From the NCBI GenBank assembly GCA_023249645.1, contig JAHFCF010000010.1, positions 37,774 to 101,773 of the forward strand: a stretch of DNA of 64,000 nucleotides, read 5' to 3'. This stretch comes from Elusimicrobiota bacterium. GTDB lineage: Bacteria > Elusimicrobiota > Elusimicrobia > UBA1565 > UBA9628. The notes under the pieces were generated by a model that was not told the DNA's origin, did no database searches, and saw nothing but the letters and a program-made list of their open reading frames with translations. A program made the position numbers and the translations under genes. Of the stretch, positions 24,201 through 32,425 are shown piece by piece (the first letter of the stretch is position 1; each line of letters opens with the position of its first letter).

Positions 24201-25189
24201 TCCCTATTCCATAGCCCCAGGCGTTGCGCTTCTGACTTGTTGTGCGAGCGGCATAAGAGCCGGATGTTGGCCGGGTCATCTGAACGGCCGCCCAAGGCCC
24301 AAGGGACGATGTGATCGTATTCCAGCCACGCGGTCTCATCGCAGCGAGTGCCGTCCGGGCCCATGTAGGCGCATCGCCCAGCATCTCGTTGACGCACCTC
24401 GTCTTTGACCCATTTCGGAATATGCCGTCTGAGTGATGAAGTCGGATCCTTCGTCTGGCGTCGACCTGGTTTTGAGAAGAGTTCTCGCGTCACCAAGCGC
24501 CGGAGGGCTTCGCCGATCACCTCCTCCATGCGGCCCATGGGGAACTTATGCCGGAGCAGGTCGCGGGCCTGGTCGAACCAGCTTTGGACCCGAGCGTCGG
24601 CCGTAAAGGTGAACGCGACGCGGCCGTTCGTCGGAACCGTTGGAGTTGCGGGACTGGCCGGCGGCAGGATGATGTCCAAGCCCGGCAAAGAACCTTCCCA
24701 GAGGGGCGCGGCTGACGAACTCGGTGCCGGAGCGCAGGGCGGCGGGAGCTGGCGGATCCGATCGTGCGGTTCTGCGGTCGCAGGGGAAAGCTCCGCAACC
24801 AAACGCTCCACTTCCCGTTTGCTCCTGCGTGAGGCTTGGCGCAGCAACTGTTTGTGGTTTTCAGGAGTGAGCACGGGTTCAAGCATGGCCACGCTGACCA
24901 GGTGCAGTTCTCCTTGGGCGAGCATGCGTAGTATTGAGGGGTATTTGCGGGCTGCGCGTGCTGTCCGCACGCGCCTGATGGCATCGCTTTCGGAATAGCC
25001 CAGTCGTCGGGTAAGATAAGCGAATACGGAGGAATAGCCCTTTTTCTGGCAGGCGCTGCGCTGGTCGAGCTCTCCCAAATGAATGAGAAGATCGACCAGG
25101 CTGAAGCGTTCAGTCTCAGCCAGTGCTTCTATCTTGCCGAACAATGTCTCATCGGAAAGCTTCGCGAGTTCCAGCTCCATGCTATACAT
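24197..25189 (-). CDS. HNH endonuclease-domain protein
   Basis: This 330-residue protein ends in an HNH nuclease domain (CAYMGPDGTRCDE, LEYDHIVPWALGG and RLLCRSHNKSEA, residues ~270-325). The N-terminal half is a helical region of the DUF222-like type often found with free-standing HNH domains (YLTRRLGYSESDAIRRVRTARA, HLVSVAMLEPVL). A Pro/Ala-rich linker joins the two. The role of such proteins is generally unknown; they may be solitary nucleases or remnants of mobile genes. No restriction or toxin partner is next to it. Two possible starts are four codons apart (MYSMELE). Confidence 0.8.
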   Translation of the reverse strand: MYSMELELAKLSDETLFGKIEALAETERFSLVDLLIHLGELDQRSACQKKGYSSVFAYLTRRLGYSESDAIRRVRTARAARKYPSILRMLAQGELHLVSVAMLEPVLTPENHKQLLRQASRRSKREVERLVAELSPATAEPHDRIRQLPPPCAPAPSSSAAPLWEGSLPGLDIILPPASPATPTVPTNGRVAFTFTADARVQSWFDQARDLLRHKFPMGRMEEVIGEALRRLVTRELFSKPGRRQTKDPTSSLRRHIPKWVKDEVRQRDAGRCAYMGPDGTRCDETAWLEYDHIVPWALGGRSDDPANIRLLCRSHNKSEAQRLGLWNRD

Positions 25190-25217
25190 ACGATCGACCC
25201 TTAAAAAAGTTCCCAGG

Positions 25218-25338
25218 ATGGCAGGCGATGATAAAAAAATGATTATTTCATAATCATTTTTTAAAAATTACCTCCACCGGTGGAGGTAGAATTAAAAAAA
25301 GTTATATATTTAAATCAGAATTTAATATCAACGTGCCA
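25218..25338. repeat. Palindromic AT-rich repeat with variable core (copy C)
   Basis: This ~121-bp element has short terminal repeats (TGGCA at 25219, TGCCA at 25334) and a central 20-bp perfect palindrome, TACCTCCACCGGTGGAGGTA. The left arm (ATGATTATTTCATAATCATT) aligns with copies A and B and can itself form a hairpin. It separates the HNH gene start from the end of the PDZ gene. Confidence 0.75.
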
Positions 25339-25361
25339 GATTTTTTAGTTACTGAACCGGC

Positions 25362-26753
25362 TTATGGCTTCTGGGTATTGGGCGCGGCTGAGGGCGCAGG
25401 CTTATCAAAAGGCAGCGGCGCCGGCGTCTCGACTCCGTCCCGGTAGAAGACGCCGCGCTTCATCTTCAAGGTCCGCGGCCTGTCCGTCGCCTTCTGCGCC
25501 ACGACCTTGACGAAGCTGCCGGGCTTCCCGTAGAGGGCGGCCAGGGCGTCCTCGAACTCGAGTTTGGAGCTCGAGCGGCCGTTGATGGAGGTCAAGATGT
25601 CGCCCACGCGCAGGCCCTCCTTTTCCGCGGATCGTCCCGCGATCACATGGGTGACCTCGAAGCTGCGTCCCGTCTCTGTTTCCAGGGTCTTGATCCAGGC
25701 CCCCGGGCCTGCCGCGTAGAATTGGGGAGGTTCCGTGATCGTCGCCGGTTCTTCGAGTTCCAGGCGCAGGCGCTCATCGGCGCGCACCAGCGGCGTTTTC
25801 TTCTTCTGCTTGGGGTCGATCACGACGGGCTCGCCGATGACGAGGGTGCCGCCGGGGCTGACCCGGATCGTGGGCTGCTCGCCGGACGCGTCCGTGATGC
25901 GCGCCGAAAGCGTCACGGTGTGCCCACCGGTCAGCAGGGCCTTGAAGAACCGGATGCGCAGAGTCCGCGTCCCCTCGGCGGGTGTGGCGGCTTCGAGGAC
26001 CTTGCCTGAGATGAGGCTGTGCGGCGGCAGGCAGAGGAAATCCAGATTGGCGTCCGCGGCGACCGCCATGGTCACCTCACCCTGCAGGACGTCGCCCGTG
26101 GCGACCGTCTTCTTGATCCCCTCCGGGAAGCGGATCCAGAAGGCCTGATGGGCCGGGATGTCGATGGACAAAGACGTCGCCCGGTTGCGCGCCTCTTCGG
26201 CGAGGGCTTCGGCTTCCTTCAGGCGCGCGGCAGCCTGGCGATCTTCCAGGGCGGACAGGCTTTTGGGGCCGCGCCGCCACAGCGGCTGTTCCTCGGGAAG
26301 GGGAGTCTCCAAAGAAAGGATGCTCAGATCCCTGCGCACGACTGCCCACAGGCGCAGTTCGCCTTTCCATGCGTTCCAGGCCCGGGCGGCCTGCGTCGCA
26401 GAAAGGATGGGAGAGCCATCGAGGAAGGCCAATCGGTCCTCGGCGCGCAGGCCGAGTTCCTCGCTGTGTGAGAGGGGGAGGACTTCCAGGATCGGCGCAA
26501 AGGCGAAGCCCTCGCGCAGGGCGGCGCCGAAGCGCCCCAGGATCGCGTCATCGGTTTCGAGGGATGCGGCCGCCTGGGATCGGATGGGCGCGGCAGCGGG
26601 GACGGCGGCTGTGGAGATCGCGACGGGCGGGGTTTTTGCCTGCGGTTTGACATGATGGGGCGAGGCTCTCTTGTGTTTCGGAGCAACGGCCCAGGCCGCG
26701 GACGCTCCCCCGACGAAGATCGCCAGCGCGCAGAGGCAGATCCTGGTCTTCAT
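25362..26753 (-). CDS. Exported PDZ-domain protein
   Basis: This 463-residue protein has a signal peptide (ICLCALAIFVGGASAAWA) and two PDZ-like regions. The clear one, near residues 350-420, reads FEVTHVIAGRSAEKEGLRVGDILTSING; a weaker one near residues 85-130 reads LEVLPLSHSEELGLRAEDRLAFLDG. No protease domain is present, so it probably binds C-terminal peptides or organises a periplasmic complex. It overlaps the preceding gene by ATGA and is the last gene of a three-gene unit with a HAMP membrane protein and a large exported protein. Repeat copy C lies just downstream. Confidence 0.78.
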   Translation of the reverse strand: MKTRICLCALAIFVGGASAAWAVAPKHKRASPHHVKPQAKTPPVAISTAAVPAAAPIRSQAAASLETDDAILGRFGAALREGFAFAPILEVLPLSHSEELGLRAEDRLAFLDGSPILSATQAARAWNAWKGELRLWAVVRRDLSILSLETPLPEEQPLWRRGPKSLSALEDRQAAARLKEAEALAEEARNRATSLSIDIPAHQAFWIRFPEGIKKTVATGDVLQGEVTMAVAADANLDFLCLPPHSLISGKVLEAATPAEGTRTLRIRFFKALLTGGHTVTLSARITDASGEQPTIRVSPGGTLVIGEPVVIDPKQKKKTPLVRADERLRLELEEPATITEPPQFYAAGPGAWIKTLETETGRSFEVTHVIAGRSAEKEGLRVGDILTSINGRSSSKLEFEDALAALYGKPGSFVKVVAQKATDRPRTLKMKRGVFYRDGVETPAPLPFDKPAPSAAPNTQKP

Positions 26754-28936
26754 TGGGAGCCTCCCGTGGGGCGCTGAGGCGGCGCCGAGGCGGTCGGGGA
26801 TTGCTCGGCGGCTTTCTTATGCTCGAGCGTCGTCGCGTCGGCGGTCAGCTTGCGGCGCTGGGCCGAGACCTCCGCGGCGATGGCCGAGACCTGGGTGTCG
26901 GCGGAGGCCTTGGCGGCCAGAGCATCCGGCATCGAGAGAGCCGTCCCCGCATCCTGCGCGAGGCCTTCGGCTTTCTTGAGTTCCGAGGAGAAGCAGTCGC
27001 TCTGAGGCAGCCAGCCGATGCGCGCGATCATGGGTTCCAGGATGGTCAGACGCTTGGCGGACGTCGGCTCCGTCTCAGCCTGGCGCAGGTCCTCGCTGAA
27101 GGCTGAGCGCCAGAGTTCCTGCGTGCGGGAGGTCGTGAGCTCTTCTTGAGCCGTGGCCGCGGCTTTGGCGATCTCTCCGCAGCGCGCCTCGGGATCGGCA
27201 TCCAGGATGGCCAGGGCCTCGGCAAAGCCTTGAGAAGCGAGAGAGAAGTCGCAGGCCCGCCGGCGGGAGGTGGCCAGGTCCGCGGCCCGGGAGAAAGCCT
27301 GCTGGTCCGCGGCCCGGCGCGCGATGATCTGGCGCCGGCGGCTGAGATCGAGCCGCGTGCGGTCGCAGCCTGCGGGAAGCGATCGGGCCAGGGAGAGCGC
27401 CTGCTCCACGCGTTTTAAGTCATAGCGGCATTGGTCGGGAGATGAATCCTGGAGGGCGACGGCCGCCGACTCCTGGAGCTGGGCCAGGATCGCGGCATGG
27501 CGCGAGGCTTCGCTGTGGCGCTTGAGCGCGGTCTCTAGAAGCTCGGCGTATTGGGGTTTTTCCCGCGCGGCTTCGGCGATCGCCGTCTCCAGTTTCGAGT
27601 AGCTGCTTTGGGCCGCCTCGAAATCGCAGGCCAGGGAGAGATCCTCGGCCTGGGCGAGCTGCAGGAGCGCGAGCTCGAAGTCCTTGGCGACGGGGACCTG
27701 GAGGTTTGCTTGCAGGACATTGCCCGAGGAGGCCGAGATCGCCGCATGGAAGACGAACGGCGCGGAATCCGTGAGGAGGATGCGGCGCTCGAAAGCGTAG
27801 GGGCCGCCGTTGGGGCGCTTGACGGCGCGGGATTGCACCGAGATGAAGCCGTCCGGATCCTCCAGATAAGTCGTCTCTTCGACCTCGATCTTTGTCTGCG
27901 GCGGCAAGCCATCGACCCAGTAGGCGCCGCTCACCGTCACGGCGTCTCCCAACTCATGCTGGCCGAGCGCCGCGGGCTTTTGCAGATGCAGGCTGGTCCC
28001 TGTGAGCTCGGGCATGCCCGAACCTGCAGGCGCGGCCTGGACCGCGCTTTCCAGCTCAGCGAGGAGCGCGGGGCGGCTGCGCAGGACGGCCGCCACGGCC
28101 GCCAGATCGCCGAGGTCCTGGAGCAGGTTGGTTCTCTTCGCCAGGGACCTTTCCTGCTCGATGAGTCGCCGCAGGCCGTGGAGGAGCCTCTGCTGGGCCA
28201 GATAGTTCTGGAGATGCTCGCGTAGTTCCGCGGAAGGCGCGCCCGCGCGCATGTCGGCGGCCAGTCGCGAGGAGACGTCGACCTGGTAGCGATTCTGGAA
28301 ATAGCCGATGAAATGGGCGGCGGCCAATGAAGCGGGGGCCTGAGGGGAGTTGCGGGCGCCCGTGAGGAGGAAATCGGCGTAAGCGCTGAGCACCGGCGCG
28401 GGATCCCGAGGGAATTCATTCTCGATGCGGTCGGCGAAGGGCTGGGACCAGTCAGAGTCAAAGAGGGTGGGGGCGGCGAGCTCGGGGGGCGGGACCTTGG
28501 AGTCAGGGTCCGCGGGGGTCAGCTCCAGCCATGACTCATGATAAGCCGCCATGGTCTCGACGAGCATGTGCAGCGAAGGCGTCATCAGGCCTGTCGGCGG
28601 GAGTTCTCTGAGGCTCAGCCAAGAGAGAGGCCCGGCCGGCGCCAGGGCCTGGCCGGCCTGGAGCCGGGGCAGGGCCTCGCAGAATGCTACGGCCGCTGGG
28701 GCGTGTTTGGCCAGAGACTCCAGGGATTTCCAGGACGCCTTCTGCAGACGGGTGGAGCCCGGCTTGCCTTGGAGGATGACGTAGCCTCGGCTTTTGAGGG
28801 ACTCGAGGCCGGCTGGGCCGAAGACGGAGGAGAGCCACGCGGCAGGGGTCTGCGCTTGCAGCGCCGGGATGTCCGGGGAGGCGAAAAGGGCGGGGACGCA
28901 GAGAAGGCACAGGCCGGCGGTCAATGGGATTCTCAT
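26750..28936 (-). CDS. Large exported helical protein, unknown function
   Basis: The ORF track runs from 29203, but a good signal peptide starts at 28936 (MRIPLTAGLCLLCVPALFASP), and that ATG overlaps the stop of the HAMP gene (ATGA). I therefore call a 728-residue protein. The N-terminal half looks mixed globular; residues ~450-700 are long amphipathic helices with spaced cysteines (LSLACDFEAAQ, SPDQCRYDLKR, ARCGEIAKAA), resembling helical-repeat or TPR-like arrays. I do not recognise a family. Its place between a HAMP signal-anchor protein and a PDZ protein suggests an envelope complex, but this is only inference. Confidence 0.65.
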   Translation of the reverse strand: MRIPLTAGLCLLCVPALFASPDIPALQAQTPAAWLSSVFGPAGLESLKSRGYVILQGKPGSTRLQKASWKSLESLAKHAPAAVAFCEALPRLQAGQALAPAGPLSWLSLRELPPTGLMTPSLHMLVETMAAYHESWLELTPADPDSKVPPPELAAPTLFDSDWSQPFADRIENEFPRDPAPVLSAYADFLLTGARNSPQAPASLAAAHFIGYFQNRYQVDVSSRLAADMRAGAPSAELREHLQNYLAQQRLLHGLRRLIEQERSLAKRTNLLQDLGDLAAVAAVLRSRPALLAELESAVQAAPAGSGMPELTGTSLHLQKPAALGQHELGDAVTVSGAYWVDGLPPQTKIEVEETTYLEDPDGFISVQSRAVKRPNGGPYAFERRILLTDSAPFVFHAAISASSGNVLQANLQVPVAKDFELALLQLAQAEDLSLACDFEAAQSSYSKLETAIAEAAREKPQYAELLETALKRHSEASRHAAILAQLQESAAVALQDSSPDQCRYDLKRVEQALSLARSLPAGCDRTRLDLSRRRQIIARRAADQQAFSRAADLATSRRRACDFSLASQGFAEALAILDADPEARCGEIAKAAATAQEELTTSRTQELWRSAFSEDLRQAETEPTSAKRLTILEPMIARIGWLPQSDCFSSELKKAEGLAQDAGTALSMPDALAAKASADTQVSAIAAEVSAQRRKLTADATTLEHKKAAEQSPTASAPPQRPTGGSQ

Positions 28937-29490
28937 AGTTTGTAGTGGCTCGCGATGGATCGGGATGTTTCCAGGAGGCTGTCGATCTCTCGGCGGATCT
29001 CGTGGCCTTCCGGGAGCTGGGAGGCGGCCTGCTGCAGGCGCCGGGCGGCCGTCTCGACGGCTTGGAGGTCCGCGCCGAGGCTGTGATGCAGGCGTTCCTG
29101 CATCTGCGCGAATTCGTGGATCAATTCCTGATGGGCGTCCGATTTTCTGATCCTGACCGGGACCGAGAGATCGCCCTGCGCGAGCCGCGAGATCGCGGCG
29201 CACAGCACGCGCAAGGGGCCGACGAAGCGGTGCGACCAGATCAGCGCGAGGACCGCGCTGGCCAAGCCGGAGATGCAGGCGCTCACCAAGAGGGAACCGC
29301 GCATCGTGGCGCGGATCCAGTCCATGGAGTGGAAGATCTCATGGCTTTCCAGGGAGGCCTCCTCCAGGCCGTGCAGGACGCTGAAGGCGACGAGGAAGAT
29401 GCTCCCGAGAACGAGGGCCATGACCAGGACCAGCATCTGCAGCTGCAGGGCCGGGTCGACCCAGAAGCGTCGGCGCTGAGGCTTGATCAT
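28933..29490 (-). CDS. HAMP-domain membrane protein without an output domain
   Basis: I place the start at MIKPQRRRFW (29490), 12 codons inside the listed ORF, giving 185 residues. Two membrane segments (LQMLVLVMALVLGSIFLVAF and SLLVSACISGLASAVLALIW) bracket a short ~35-residue periplasmic loop. A HAMP domain follows (FVGPLRVLCAAISRLAQGDL, then a second helix) and a short coiled coil. The chain ends there, without kinase, methyl-acceptor or cyclase domain. The next two genes are joined to it by ATGA overlaps. It may pass a signal to a separate partner or act as a membrane scaffold. Confidence 0.75.
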   Translation of the reverse strand: MIKPQRRRFWVDPALQLQMLVLVMALVLGSIFLVAFSVLHGLEEASLESHEIFHSMDWIRATMRGSLLVSACISGLASAVLALIWSHRFVGPLRVLCAAISRLAQGDLSVPVRIRKSDAHQELIHEFAQMQERLHHSLGADLQAVETAARRLQQAASQLPEGHEIRREIDSLLETSRSIASHYKL

Positions 29491-29532
29491 GGGCGCTATC
29501 CTAACAAGAGCAGGGGGACATGTCAATCGGCG

Positions 29533-30414
29533 CTACAGGTGCCGGCGGAAAAACTCGATGACCCGCCGGTCATATTCATCGCCGGCGATCTCCCGGCATT
29601 CGGCGTGCGCGGCGCCGGGGATCATCCAGAGACTTTTGGGTTCCTGGGCCAGGGCGTAGAGGGAGCGCACGGTGGAAGCCGGCATGAGACGGTCCTCTTC
29701 GGCGCCGATGACGAGGATCGGCCGAGGAGAGAGGCGGGATATGAATCGGCTGGGGCTGTAGCTGTCCACGTCCTTGCTCCCCACCCGGTGGCGCAGAAGC
29801 CAGAGCACGACCATCATCTGGGGGAAATAGGGGATGTACAGGTTGATCCAGGCCCAGCGCCGCACCACCTGCCGGTAATCGGCGAAGGGGCTTTCCAGGA
29901 CGAGGGCTTTGATCTCCGAAAATTGCGGGGCGGCCATGATGGCCACGGCGGCTCCCATGGAGAGGCCGAAGACCCCCAGCCGGCGAGTGCTCTGCGGGCG
30001 ATGCCGGCGCAGGTAGGCCATGGCGGCCTTGAAATCCATGATCTCCAGGCAGCCGATGGTCGTGATGTTCCCGTCGCTTTCGCCGTGGGCGCGGTTGTCG
30101 AAGTAGAGGAGGTTGAAGCCTCCTGTTGAGTTGAGGAAATGGGAGATCTTCAGGAGCTCGCCTTTGTTGTCTCCCCAGCCGTGGCCCATGAGGATGGTCC
30201 GATCGTCTCCTGTCGGCGAGGGGATGAACCAGCCTCTCAAGGTCAGGCCATCCTCTGTTTGAAAGGAGACCTTTTCATAGCGCAGACCGAACTGCTCGGG
30301 GAAGACTGTAAGTCCGCTTTTGTGGGGCGGGTAAAGGATGACGCCCGCGCCCCACCACCCCACGCCCAGGAGCACGGCAATGATTATGGGGACACCATAC
30401 ATGATGATCATCAT
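29533..30414 (-). CDS. Membrane-anchored alpha/beta hydrolase
   Basis: The start at 30414 (MMIIMYGVP) overlaps the folK stop by ATGA, giving 293 residues; the longer ORF is a frame extension. After one N-terminal membrane segment (IIIAVLLGVGWWGAGVILY), the alpha/beta-hydrolase fold shows the oxyanion region MGHGWGDNKGE, the nucleophile elbow FGLSMGAA (Ser), an acid loop VIGAEEDRLMP and the catalytic His in PGAAHAECR. It belongs with the YqkD/FrsA-like serine hydrolases of broad esterase or peptidase type. The substrate is unknown. It is the third gene of a unit with a small membrane protein and folK. Confidence 0.82.
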   Translation of the reverse strand: MMIIMYGVPIIIAVLLGVGWWGAGVILYPPHKSGLTVFPEQFGLRYEKVSFQTEDGLTLRGWFIPSPTGDDRTILMGHGWGDNKGELLKISHFLNSTGGFNLLYFDNRAHGESDGNITTIGCLEIMDFKAAMAYLRRHRPQSTRRLGVFGLSMGAAVAIMAAPQFSEIKALVLESPFADYRQVVRRWAWINLYIPYFPQMMVVLWLLRHRVGSKDVDSYSPSRFISRLSPRPILVIGAEEDRLMPASTVRSLYALAQEPKSLWMIPGAAHAECREIAGDEYDRRVIEFFRRHL

Positions 30415-30899
30415 GGGGATACCCTGCGTATTTCTTGTGCGCTCGGCTGCAGGCGCTTCAAAAGCTGGGCAGCCGTGGACTTTCCCGCAGGCTTGAATCC
30501 GGGGGCGATGTCGCACAAGGGCGCTAGGACGAAAGCGCGTTGGGAGGCGAGGGGGTGGGGCAGGGTGAGCCACCGGCTGCGCAGATGTCGAGAGCCATAG
30601 TCCAAGATGTCGATGTCGAGAGGCCGCGGCCCGAAGCGTTTTCCAGGCCTCCTGCCGGCGCGGGCCTCCAGGCGCTTGAGTTCGATCATGAGGCCCATGG
30701 CAGAGAGCGCGGTGCGGTAGCGCAGGACCATATTAAGGAAGCGTCTCTGCTTGGGGCCCACGGCCTTCGTGTCATAGACGCGCGAGAGTGCCAGCACGCG
30801 GCCTGCGGGCAAGGTCTTGAGCCCAGCGATGGCGCGGCTGAAGTTTTTTCGGCGATCACCTTGGTTGGAACCGAGCAAAAGAAGACAGTCGGTTCTCAT
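30411..30899 (-). CDS. folK: 2-amino-4-hydroxy-6-hydroxymethyldihydropteridine pyrophosphokinase
   Basis: The start at 30899 (MRTDCLLLLGSNQGDRR) overlaps the previous stop by ATGA and gives a 162-residue enzyme, the usual HPPK length. It transfers pyrophosphate to the pterin in folate synthesis. Family signatures are LLGSNQGDR at the N-terminus, FGPRPLDIDILDYG with the metal-binding acidic residues near residue 95, and LPHPLASQRAFVLAPLCDIAP. No other folate gene is nearby. The gene is embedded between two membrane-protein genes by overlaps on both sides. Confidence 0.92.
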   Translation of the reverse strand: MRTDCLLLLGSNQGDRRKNFSRAIAGLKTLPAGRVLALSRVYDTKAVGPKQRRFLNMVLRYRTALSAMGLMIELKRLEARAGRRPGKRFGPRPLDIDILDYGSRHLRSRWLTLPHPLASQRAFVLAPLCDIAPGFKPAGKSTAAQLLKRLQPSAQEIRRVSP

Positions 30900-31237
30900 G
30901 CCTGGGGAGCCCGCTTTTGGCCCGCTTGATAGATGCGGTAGAGCGCGGCAAGGACCAGCACGCACACGATGAGGGCGACGGCATTGCCCAGCCAGCCTTC
31001 GAGATAACTGAAATCCTTGAGAGTCTTCGAGGTGAGAAGGACGGCCAAGCCCGCCTTGATCTTTGGGAAGATCCCTCCCTCGAAGGCCAGGAGGGTCCAC
31101 AGGAGCCAGTAGAGAGCGCCGATCGCGACCAGGCAGAGGAGGCAGACAGCGGCCAAGTGGACCGGATCGTAGAAGGGCTCCTGAGGATCTTCCTCATCCG
31201 AGAAGAGGCTGAGGAGTCCGTCCCAGAGTTTTTTCAT
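30896..31237 (-). CDS. Small two-helix membrane protein, unknown function
   Basis: This 113-residue protein has an acidic N-terminus (FSDEEDPQEP) and two membrane segments (VHLAAVCLLCLVAIGALYWLLW and LGNAVALIVCVLVLAALYRIY). No family is recognised. It is first in a unit with folK and a membrane-anchored hydrolase, joined by ATGA overlaps. A TATAAT at 31247-31252 lies nine bases before its ATG and is the likely -10 for all three genes. Confidence 0.65.
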   Translation of the reverse strand: MKKLWDGLLSLFSDEEDPQEPFYDPVHLAAVCLLCLVAIGALYWLLWTLLAFEGGIFPKIKAGLAVLLTSKTLKDFSYLEGWLGNAVALIVCVLVLAALYRIYQAGQKRAPQA

Positions 31238-31266
31238 GGCAGGTCTATTATATTAAAGGAAGGCGT

Positions 31267-32421
31267 TCATCCCAGCGCTATTTTTAAATCTTCCAGAAGG
31301 TCTTCGCGGTTCTCAAGCCCTACGGATAGGCGGACCAGGTTGTCCTTGATGCCTCGCCGCAGCCTCTCATCCTTGGGCAAGGAGCCATGGGTCATCTCCG
31401 GCGGATAACAGACCAGGGATTCCACTCCTCCAAGGCTCTCGGCCAGGATGAACAACTTGAGGCGGGAGAAGAATTTGTGCACGGCCTTCGGACCGCCGGC
31501 CAACTCCACGCTGATCATTCCGCCGAATCCGCTCATCTGTTTTTTCGCCAGGCGATAGCCCGGGTCGCTGGGGAGGCCCGGATAATAGACGCGCGCCACC
31601 CGGGGATGTTTTTGAAGGAATCGCGCCAAATATAGGGCGGTGTGCTCATGCTCGCGCATGCGCACGGCCAAGGTCTTGATGCCGCGCAGGACCAGCCAGC
31701 AGTCCCACGGCGCCGGTACAGCGCCCGCCGCGTTCTGGTGGAACTTCATGGCCTCGTAAGCGGGACGATCCGAGGTTACGACCGCGCCGCCGATGATGTC
31801 GCTGTGTCCGGCCAGGTATTTCGTGGTGCTGTGGACGACGATGTCGGCGCCGAGATCCAGCGGCCTTTGGAAGTAGGGGCTGGCGAAGGTGTTGTCCACC
31901 GCGCACCGCACGCCCGCTCGGCGCGCCACGGCCGCCACGGCCCTGATGTCGCAGATCTTGAGGAGGGGATTGGTCGGCGTCTCCAACCATATGAGCCGGG
32001 TCTGCGGCCGCAGGGCTCGTCGGAAGGCCTGGAGGTCGTCTGAACGGACATAGGTCGTTTTAAGGCCCCATTTCCCGTAGACCTGCTCGAAGAGCCGGTA
32101 GGTGCCGCCGTAGAGATCATCTCCCGCGACGATATGGTCTCCCGGCTTGAGGAGTTCCAGGACCGCGGAGATGGCCGCAACCCCGGAAGCGAAGGCCAGG
32201 CCGAAGACGCCGCCCTCCAGAGCGGCCAGGGACGTCTCCAGGGCCGCGCGCGTCGGATTGCCCGTGCGCGAATACTCGTAGCCCCGGGGCTTGCCCACCG
32301 CGTCTTGCTGGAACGTCGAGGTCTGAAAGACCGGGACGCTCACCGCGCCGGTCGATGGATCCGGTTCCTGGCCGCGGCGGATGGCGATGGTTTCGAAGCG
32401 AAGGTCTTTTTTTGATTTCAT
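31267..32421 (-). CDS. Cystathionine gamma-synthase/gamma-lyase family PLP enzyme
   Basis: This 384-residue trans-sulfuration enzyme has FASGVAAISAVLELLKPGDHI, YGGTYRLFEQ, TPTNPLLKI and the PLP-lysine motif HSTTKYLAGHSDIIGG near residue 195. Family members make or split cystathionine (MetB, MccB/CGL) and are hard to tell apart by sequence. Four bases separate it from a cystathionine beta-synthase gene upstream, and that pairing favours reverse trans-sulfuration: homocysteine plus serine to cystathionine, then cysteine. It is the last gene of a unit that seems to begin with copper efflux genes. Confidence 0.85.
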   Translation of the reverse strand: MKSKKDLRFETIAIRRGQEPDPSTGAVSVPVFQTSTFQQDAVGKPRGYEYSRTGNPTRAALETSLAALEGGVFGLAFASGVAAISAVLELLKPGDHIVAGDDLYGGTYRLFEQVYGKWGLKTTYVRSDDLQAFRRALRPQTRLIWLETPTNPLLKICDIRAVAAVARRAGVRCAVDNTFASPYFQRPLDLGADIVVHSTTKYLAGHSDIIGGAVVTSDRPAYEAMKFHQNAAGAVPAPWDCWLVLRGIKTLAVRMREHEHTALYLARFLQKHPRVARVYYPGLPSDPGYRLAKKQMSGFGGMISVELAGGPKAVHKFFSRLKLFILAESLGGVESLVCYPPEMTHGSLPKDERLRRGIKDNLVRLSVGLENREDLLEDLKIALG

Positions 32422-32425
32422 GGGT

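Noticed and set aside
24197-25189. HNH protein as part of a restriction or anti-phage system.
   Set aside because: No methyltransferase, helicase, toxin or other defence gene is adjacent; neighbours are a TPR protein and a PDZ protein.
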